Source: Candidatus Rokuibacteriota bacterium (GTDB taxonomy: Bacteria; Methylomirabilota; Methylomirabilia; Rokubacteriales; CSP1-6). Taken from it: a DNA stretch of 64,000 nucleotides. Location of the stretch: assembly GCA_016200085.1 (NCBI GenBank), contig JACQFL010000028.1, positions 1-64,000 of the forward strand, given 5' to 3'. The notes below the pieces were generated by a model. The model saw only the letters and a list, made by a program, of their open reading frames with translations. It did no database searches and was not told the DNA's origin. Position 1 is the stretch's first letter. Every line of letters begins with the position of its first letter. Made by a program: the position numbers and the translations under genes. Shown here in pieces: positions 59,156 through 64,000 of this stretch.

Positions 59156-60496
59156 ATGGCGAAGCTGCATCTCATCACCTACGGCTGTCAGATGAACGAG
59201 TACGACTCCGAGCGGGTCGCCGGCTTGCTCAAGTCGCGGCAGTACGACCTCACCGAGGACGAGAGCGATGCCGACCTCATCCTGCTCAACACCTGCGCCA
59301 TCCGCGAGAAGGCCGAGGACAAGGTGTTCTCCAGGCTCGGCCAGCTGCGCGCGCTCAAGCAGCGCCGGCCCGACGTCGTCATCGGCGTGATGGGCTGCAT
59401 GGCGCAGCTGCACCAGGCGGAGATCCAGCGCCGCGCCCCCATCGTCGACCTCGTCTTCGGCTCGCCGGCCATTGCCCGGGTGGGCGAGCTGGTCGAGGCG
59501 GTGCGCCAGGGACGCCGGCGGATCCTCGACACCGGCGAGGCGCCGCTGGTCAAGATCACCGCGCGGCCGGCCTCGGCGTCGCGGCTCAAGGCGTACGTGA
59601 CGGTGATGGAGGGGTGCGAGAAGCACTGCACGTTCTGCGTCGTGCCCACCACGCGCGGCCGCGAGCGCAGCCATGCGCCCGCGACGATCCTCGACGAGAT
59701 CCGCGGCCTCGTCGCCGAGGGGTGCCGCGAGGTGACCCTGCTGGGCCAGACCGTCAACGCGTACGGGCGCGACCTCACCCCGCCGACCGACCTCGCGGTG
59801 CTGTTCGCCCAGGTCGACGCGATCGAGGGCCTTGCGCGCATCCGCTTCACGACGTCCAACCCCTACAACCTGACCGCCCGGCTCATCGCCGCCATCCGCG
59901 ACGTCCCCAAGGTCTGCGAGTACTTCCATCTCCCCCTCCAGTCGGGCTCTGACCGCGTGCTCGCGGCCATGAACCGCGGCTACACGCGCGGCGAGTACCT
60001 GCGCCTCGTGGACGCCCTCCGCGAGGCGGTGCCGGACATCGCGCTGTCCACCGACGTCATCGTCGGCTTCCCGGGCGAGACGGAGGAGGACTTCCGGGCG
60101 ACGCTCGAGGCCGCGGCCGCGGTCGGCTACGACAACGCCTTCGTGTTCCGGTACTCGCCCCGGCCCGGCACTCCGGCGGCGGCGATGCCCGGGCAGATCG
60201 CCCCCGAGGTCAAGGCCGAGCGCAACGCCCGCCTGCTCGAGGTCACCCGGCGCAGTGCGGCCGCGCGAAGCGACCGGCTCGCGGGACGCACCGTCGAGGT
60301 CCTGGTCGACGGCGCCTCGCGCAAGAGCGCCCGCGAGCTGTCGGGCCGAACGCGCTGCAACCGCGTGGTGAACTTCGACGGGCAGGGGAGGGTCGCCCCC
60401 GGCGACCTGGTCCACGCCGTCATCGACGAGGTCCTGCCGCACAGCCTGCGCGGACACCTCGCGCCATCGGAGGAGGCCGTATGTTCGTGGAGATGA
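59156..60496 (+). CDS. miaB: tRNA-2-methylthio-N6-dimethylallyladenosine synthase
   Basis: Radical-SAM methylthiotransferase modifying A37 of tRNAs reading UNN codons. The N-terminal UPF0004 domain has YGCQMNEYDSE, LNTCAIREKAE and VMGCMAQ, whose three cysteines hold the auxiliary cluster. The radical-SAM motif is GCEKHCTFC (CxxxCxxC), followed by RGRERS and LLGQTVNAYG. A TRAM domain closes the protein (about 378-440). It has 446 residues. The ATG at 59156 matches the family start (AKLHLITYGCQMN). It overlaps the next gene by 16 bp. Confidence 0.96.
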   Translation: MAKLHLITYGCQMNEYDSERVAGLLKSRQYDLTEDESDADLILLNTCAIREKAEDKVFSRLGQLRALKQRRPDVVIGVMGCMAQLHQAEIQRRAPIVDLVFGSPAIARVGELVEAVRQGRRRILDTGEAPLVKITARPASASRLKAYVTVMEGCEKHCTFCVVPTTRGRERSHAPATILDEIRGLVAEGCREVTLLGQTVNAYGRDLTPPTDLAVLFAQVDAIEGLARIRFTTSNPYNLTARLIAAIRDVPKVCEYFHLPLQSGSDRVLAAMNRGYTRGEYLRLVDALREAVPDIALSTDVIVGFPGETEEDFRATLEAAAAVGYDNAFVFRYSPRPGTPAAAMPGQIAPEVKAERNARLLEVTRRSAAARSDRLAGRTVEVLVDGASRKSARELSGRTRCNRVVNFDGQGRVAPGDLVHAVIDEVLPHSLRGHLAPSEEAVCSWR

Positions 60497-60993
60497 AGGT
60501 GCGAGGGCTCGCGCTGGACCCGCTGTCGAACATGCCGATCATCATCCTGCGCGACGAGGAGGACAAGCGGTCGCTGCCGATCTGGGTCGGCATCTTCGAG
60601 GCCAACGCCATCGCGCTGGAGCTGGAGAAGATCGCCACCCCGCGGCCCATGACGCACGACCTCATCAAGAACATCATCGAGACCATCGACGCCAAGCTCG
60701 TCAAGGTCGTGGTGACGGACCTGCGCGAGAACACGTTCTACGCCGTCCTCCACCTGCAGGTCGGCGAGACCGAGTACACCGTCGACTCGCGCCCCTCCGA
60801 CGCCATCGCGCTGGCCCTGCGGGTCACCGCGCCGATCTTCGTCGACGAGGACGTGGTGCGCCGGGCCAAGAGCCTCGACGACAGTACGAAGGACGCCGAG
60901 TCCATCAAGGCCGCCGAGCCCATCAAGGCCGACGACCCTGAGCGCCTCAAGGAGTGGCTGGAGAACATCAAACCGGAAGACTTCAAGGCGTAG
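60481..60993 (+). CDS. bifunctional nuclease-family protein (DUF151)
   Basis: 170-residue protein of the BFN/DUF151 family. Family parts: LSNMPIIILRDEEDKRSLPI, IWVGIFEANAIALEL, RPMTHDLIKNIIETI and YTVDSRPSDAIALALR. The C-terminal 40 residues are charged and helical and may be lineage-specific. Members are described as having DNase and RNase activity, but the cellular role is poorly known. The miaB-DUF151 overlap of 16 bp points to cotranslation. Confidence 0.93.
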   Translation: MFVEMKVRGLALDPLSNMPIIILRDEEDKRSLPIWVGIFEANAIALELEKIATPRPMTHDLIKNIIETIDAKLVKVVVTDLRENTFYAVLHLQVGETEYTVDSRPSDAIALALRVTAPIFVDEDVVRRAKSLDDSTKDAESIKAAEPIKADDPERLKEWLENIKPEDFKA

Positions 60994-61002
60994 CCGCCGC
61001 CG

Positions 61003-62157
61003 GTGCGCGTCGCCCTCTTCACGAACAACTACCTGCCGTTCTGCGGCGGGGTCACCGTCTCGGTGGAGACCCTGCGCCGGGGGCTCGAGGCCTGCGGCCA
61101 CGAGGCCTGGGTGTTCGCGCCGCGCTTCCCTGGCGCGCCCGACGACCCCGCCCGGGTCGTCCGCTATCCCTCGCTGCCCGCGCCGACGTACCCCGAGTTC
61201 TCGCTCGCGGTGCCCTTCTCGCGGCGCATTGGCCGGCTGGCGCGCGCCCTGGACTTCGACGTGATCCACGCGCATCACCCGTTCTTGCTCGGACCGGCCG
61301 CGCGACGGCTGGCCCGCGCGGCGGGGCGGCCGATCGTCTTCACCTACCACACCCGCTACGACAAGTACGCGCACTACGTGCCCCTGCGCCGCGGCGTGGT
61401 CGAGGCCGCCGCCGTGCAGCTGAGCACGCGCTTCGCGGCCCGCGCCGACGCCGTGGTCGCGCCCTCCGCCGTGTTGCGCCACGAGCTGCGCGCGCGGGGT
61501 GTGCGGGTGCCCATCGCGGTCGTGCCGACGGGCGTCGACCTCGATCGCTTCCGGCCGGGCGAGGTCGGCGCCGCCCGCGAGGGCCTCGGCCTGCCGGCCG
61601 GCGAGCCGGTGGTGCTGTACGTGGGCCGCCTCGACCGCGAGAAGAGCGTCGACCGCGTGCTCGCCGCCTTCGAGCGGATCGCGGGCACCGTGCCCGCGGC
61701 GCGCCTGGTGCTGGTCGGCCACGGCACCCAGGCGGCGCGGCTCCGGGAGACGGCGGGCCGGCTCGCCACCAGCCGGCGCATCGTCTTCATGGGTGTGCAG
61801 CCACACGATGCGCTGCCGCGGTACTACCGGACGGCCGACGTGTTCCTGTTCGCCTCCGAGACCGAGACCCAGGGACTGGTGCTGGCGGAGGCGGCGGCGT
61901 GCGGCGTGCCCGCGGTGGCGGCCACCGCGCCGGGCAGCGACGAGGTCGTGCGCGACGGCGAGACCGGCCTGCTGACCAAGGGCGATCCCACCGCGCTCGC
62001 CGAGGCCGCCATCGGGCTGCTGCTCGACACCAACCGCCGGCGGGCGATGGGGGAGCGGGCGCGGGCGGTGGCGGAGCAGGAGTTCGGGGTCGGATTGCAG
62101 ATCGAGCGCACGCTGGCGGTGTACGCCGAGGCCGCCGCGCGCCTCGGCCCGAGGTGA
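61003..62157 (+). CDS. GT4-family glycosyltransferase
   Basis: GT-B fold glycosyltransferase of 384 residues. The N-terminal acceptor side has TNNYLPFCGGV and DVIHAHHPFLLGPAARRLA. The donor side has VPTGVDLDRFRPG, VLYVGRLDREKSVDRVLAAF and the E-x7-E motif in FASETETQGLVLAEAAACGVP. It resembles diacylglycerol-glucosyl and phosphatidylinositol-mannosyl transferases, so a lipid or surface glycan acceptor is plausible. The GTG start is weakly supported. Its end overlaps the next small gene by 4 bp. Confidence 0.9.
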   Translation: MRVALFTNNYLPFCGGVTVSVETLRRGLEACGHEAWVFAPRFPGAPDDPARVVRYPSLPAPTYPEFSLAVPFSRRIGRLARALDFDVIHAHHPFLLGPAARRLARAAGRPIVFTYHTRYDKYAHYVPLRRGVVEAAAVQLSTRFAARADAVVAPSAVLRHELRARGVRVPIAVVPTGVDLDRFRPGEVGAAREGLGLPAGEPVVLYVGRLDREKSVDRVLAAFERIAGTVPAARLVLVGHGTQAARLRETAGRLATSRRIVFMGVQPHDALPRYYRTADVFLFASETETQGLVLAEAAACGVPAVAATAPGSDEVVRDGETGLLTKGDPTALAEAAIGLLLDTNRRRAMGERARAVAEQEFGVGLQIERTLAVYAEAAARLGPR

Positions 62158-62414
62158 CGGACCGCACGGACGCCCGCCGCGTCATCCGCGTCGCGTGCCG
62201 CGGCGCCTGGGCGCTGCCGGAGGGCAAGGGGCTGCTCGACGGCGACGCGCGGGTGCGCACGCTGCGGCGTGTGCTCGTGACCTACCCCGGCGTCCGCTAC
62301 ATCCTGCCCGATCGGATCGGGCTCCACGCGGGCGCCGAGGACCGCCTGCTCGAGACCCTGTCCACTCTCCTGACGCGCCAGCACTGGCTCGTCGAGACCG
62401 TGAGCGTCGAGTGA
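62154..62414 (+). CDS. small conserved-looking protein of unknown function
   Basis: 86 residues with a GTG overlapping the glycosyltransferase stop (GTGA). Mixed alpha/beta sequence (VIRVACRGAWALPEGKGLLD, VLVTYPGVRYILPDRIGL, LETLSTLLTRQHWLVETVSV); no family recognised. The overlap and shared codon bias argue that it is translated with its neighbours. Confidence 0.6.
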   Translation: MTDRTDARRVIRVACRGAWALPEGKGLLDGDARVRTLRRVLVTYPGVRYILPDRIGLHAGAEDRLLETLSTLLTRQHWLVETVSVE

Positions 62415-62427
62415 GCGCGCCCAGCCC

Positions 62428-62757
62428 ATGAGCGGCCCGATGCGCCAGCGCCAGCAGGCGCTCGACCGGGTGAACGAGGAGATCGCGCGGGAGAAGGCGG
62501 CCTCGCTCGGCCGCGCCGGCGAGCGGCTGGAGGACGCCCTGGCGGAGGTCGCCGCGCTGGCCGCGCGGGTCGGCGCGGCGGCCGACGCCGCCGAGCGCGC
62601 GCGTCTGGTCGCGCAGCACGAGGCGGCGCGGGTGCGCGCGGCGCAGCGGCGCCTGGCCCTCATCATCCAGCGCGAGGCCATGGGCCTGCGGAGCCATCGC
62701 GTGCTCGACCAGCAGTTTCCCGAGCCGCGCCGTCTCGCCGGCGAGGCGGGCGCGTGA
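62428..62757 (+). CDS. small coiled-coil protein of unknown function
   Basis: 109 residues, almost entirely helical with heptad-like Ala/Leu/Arg patterns (RQQALDRVNEEIAREKAASL, LEDALAEVAALAARVGAAAD) and a short basic tail. Probably a coiled-coil adaptor; no family recognised. The stop overlaps the next gene's GTG by 4 bp, so it is coupled to the ligase. Confidence 0.6.
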   Translation: MSGPMRQRQQALDRVNEEIAREKAASLGRAGERLEDALAEVAALAARVGAAADAAERARLVAQHEAARVRAAQRRLALIIQREAMGLRSHRVLDQQFPEPRRLAGEAGA

Positions 62758-64000
62758 TCTGGAACCCCGCCGCCGAGTGCATGACGCGCGCCGAGCGCGA
62801 GGCGCTGCAGCTCGCGCGGCTGCGCGAGACCGCGGCGTGGGCGGCGGCGCGCGTGCCGTTCTACCGCGGCCTCGCCGGCGCCCGCCTGGCGAGCCTCGAC
62901 GACCTGCCCGCGCTGCCCTTCACGCGCAAGACGGACCTGCGCGAGCAGTATCCCTTCGGCCTGTTCGCGGTGCCGCAGGCCGAGGTCGCACGCGTGCACG
63001 CCTCGTCGGGCACCAAGGGCAAGCCGACCGTCGTGGGCTACACCGCCGCCGACCTCGACGTCTGGCGCGAGGTGATGGCGCGCGCGATGACCGCCGCCGG
63101 CGCCCGCCGCGGCGATCCGCTGCAGGTCGCCTTCGGCTACGGGCTCTTCACGGGCGGGCTCGGTTTCCACGACGGCGCGGAGCGGATCGGCATGACGGTG
63201 GTGCCGACGTCCTCCGGCAACACCGCGCGCCAGTGCCTGCTCCTGCGCGACTTGCGCCCCGCCGGGCTCTGCGCGACGCCGTCCTTCGCGCTCCACATCG
63301 CCGAGACCCTGGCCGACCAGGGGACCGCGCCCGCCGACCTCGGCCTGCGCTACGGCATGTACGGCGCCGAGCCGTGGACCGAGGGCATGCGACGGGCGCT
63401 GGAGCAGGGCCTCGGCTGCCCCGCGTTCGACGTCTACGGGCTGTCCGAGGTCACGGGCCCCGGCGTCTCGGGCGAGTGCGAGGCGCGCGACGGCCTGCAC
63501 CTCGCCGACGACCACTTCCTGCCGGAGATCATCGACCCGGCCACCGGCGAGGTGCTGCCGCCCGGGCGCGAGGGCGAGCTGGTCTTGACGACGCTGTCCA
63601 GGCGCGCCATGCCCGTCGTCCGCTACCGGACGGGCGACCTCACCGCGCTCACCTTCGAGCCCTGCCGGTGCGGCCGCACGAGCGCACGAATGGCGCGCAT
63701 CAAGGGCCGCTCCGACGATATGCTGATCATCAAGGGCGTGAACGTGTACCCGTCGGAGGTGGAGGCCGCGCTGCTGGACGTCGAGGAGCTGGTGCCGCAC
63801 TACCAGCTCGTCGTCGACCGCCGGGAGACGCTGGCGCGGCTGGAGATCCAGGTCGAGCCCTCGGCGGCGTTGCTGGGGCGGACCGGGGAGTCGCTGGCGG
63901 GGCATCCCGCGACCGAGGCGCTGCGCCAGCGCGTGGCGGCCCGGCTGCGGACGGCGCTCGGGCTGGGGGTCGAGGTCACGCTGGTGGCCCCCCGGACCAT
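62754..64000 (+). CDS. paaK: phenylacetate-CoA ligase family protein, truncated by the window edge
   Basis: AMP-forming acyl-CoA ligase of the PaaK type that activates phenylacetate or another aryl acid. 415 codons are visible, and PaaK proteins are about 430-440 residues, so only the extreme C terminus is missing. P-loop: HASSGTKGKPTVVGYT; acyl site: FDVYGLSEVTGPG; then RYRTGDLTAL, the Cys pair CRCGRT and the C-terminal swivel domain KGRSDDMLIIKGVNVYPSEV. The GTG start overlaps the previous stop by 4 bp. Substrate is not certain; no other phenylacetate genes are in view. Confidence 0.92.
   Translation, partial: MIWNPAAECMTRAEREALQLARLRETAAWAAARVPFYRGLAGARLASLDDLPALPFTRKTDLREQYPFGLFAVPQAEVARVHASSGTKGKPTVVGYTAADLDVWREVMARAMTAAGARRGDPLQVAFGYGLFTGGLGFHDGAERIGMTVVPTSSGNTARQCLLLRDLRPAGLCATPSFALHIAETLADQGTAPADLGLRYGMYGAEPWTEGMRRALEQGLGCPAFDVYGLSEVTGPGVSGECEARDGLHLADDHFLPEIIDPATGEVLPPGREGELVLTTLSRRAMPVVRYRTGDLTALTFEPCRCGRTSARMARIKGRSDDMLIIKGVNVYPSEVEAALLDVEELVPHYQLVVDRRETLARLEIQVEPSAALLGRTGESLAGHPATEALRQRVAARLRTALGLGVEVTLVAPRT

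Overview
The window is GC-rich and gene-dense. It carries core genes of a diderm (LPS-bearing) bacterium: kdsA, lptC, lptA, lptB and a fused lptF-lptG, together with rpoN, groESL, dnaE and accA. The mixture is unusual: a GuaB3-type IMP dehydrogenase homologue, an archaeal-type bifunctional FBP aldolase/phosphatase, a UPF0182 membrane protein and a very large NdvB-type glucan synthase. This recalls uncultured GC-rich lineages such as Rokubacteria/Methylomirabilota. That placement is from memory of such genomes, not from a search. I saw no tRNA, rRNA, CRISPR array or intact insertion sequence.

1-12.1 kb: a plus-strand run of tRNA nucleotidyltransferase, pyrG, kdsA, lptC, lptA, lptB, rpoN, rapZ, a phosphoglucose/phosphomannose isomerase, metK and ahcY. 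It links Kdo supply, LPS export, sigma-54 and the methyl cycle. A GC-rich repeat sits directly upstream of kdsA and, in two tandem copies, of ahcY. 12.1-19.1 kb: UPF0182, a methyltransferase, a GT39-type glycosyltransferase and asnB. 19.1-27.0 kb: asnB converges on a minus-strand lptF-lptG fusion across a long inverted-repeat element and a terminator hairpin, followed by a secreted unknown, valS, birA and coaX. 27.1-35.8 kb: one giant cyclic beta-1,2-glucan synthase-like gene preceded by a decayed duplicate of its own 5' end.

35.8-42.5 kb is the most accessory-looking part, with small lipoproteins and membrane proteins, a histidine kinase/FixJ-type regulator pair, a receiver-only protein, a Tim44-like protein, a frameshifted mlaC and a decayed receiver domain. 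A palindrome built on GGACC/GGTCC recurs in three of its intergenic gaps. 42.5-45.7 kb: a GntR/YtrA-type regulator is divergent from groESL, and two matching 24-bp sites lie at the two promoters, suggesting an autoregulator that also controls the chaperonin. 45.9-50.4 kb: a desaturase divergent from an RRM protein, then guaB3 and guaA. 50.4-56.1 kb: dnaE interrupted by a complete 421-residue intein with a LAGLIDADG endonuclease, then accA. A second inverted-repeat element of the same family as the first lies between accA and the convergent SorC-type regulator gene.

56.3-64 kb: the SorC/CggR-type regulator is divergent from the FBP aldolase/phosphatase. Then come miaB, a bifunctional nuclease, a GT4 glycosyltransferase, two small unknown genes and a phenylacetate-CoA ligase running to the right edge.
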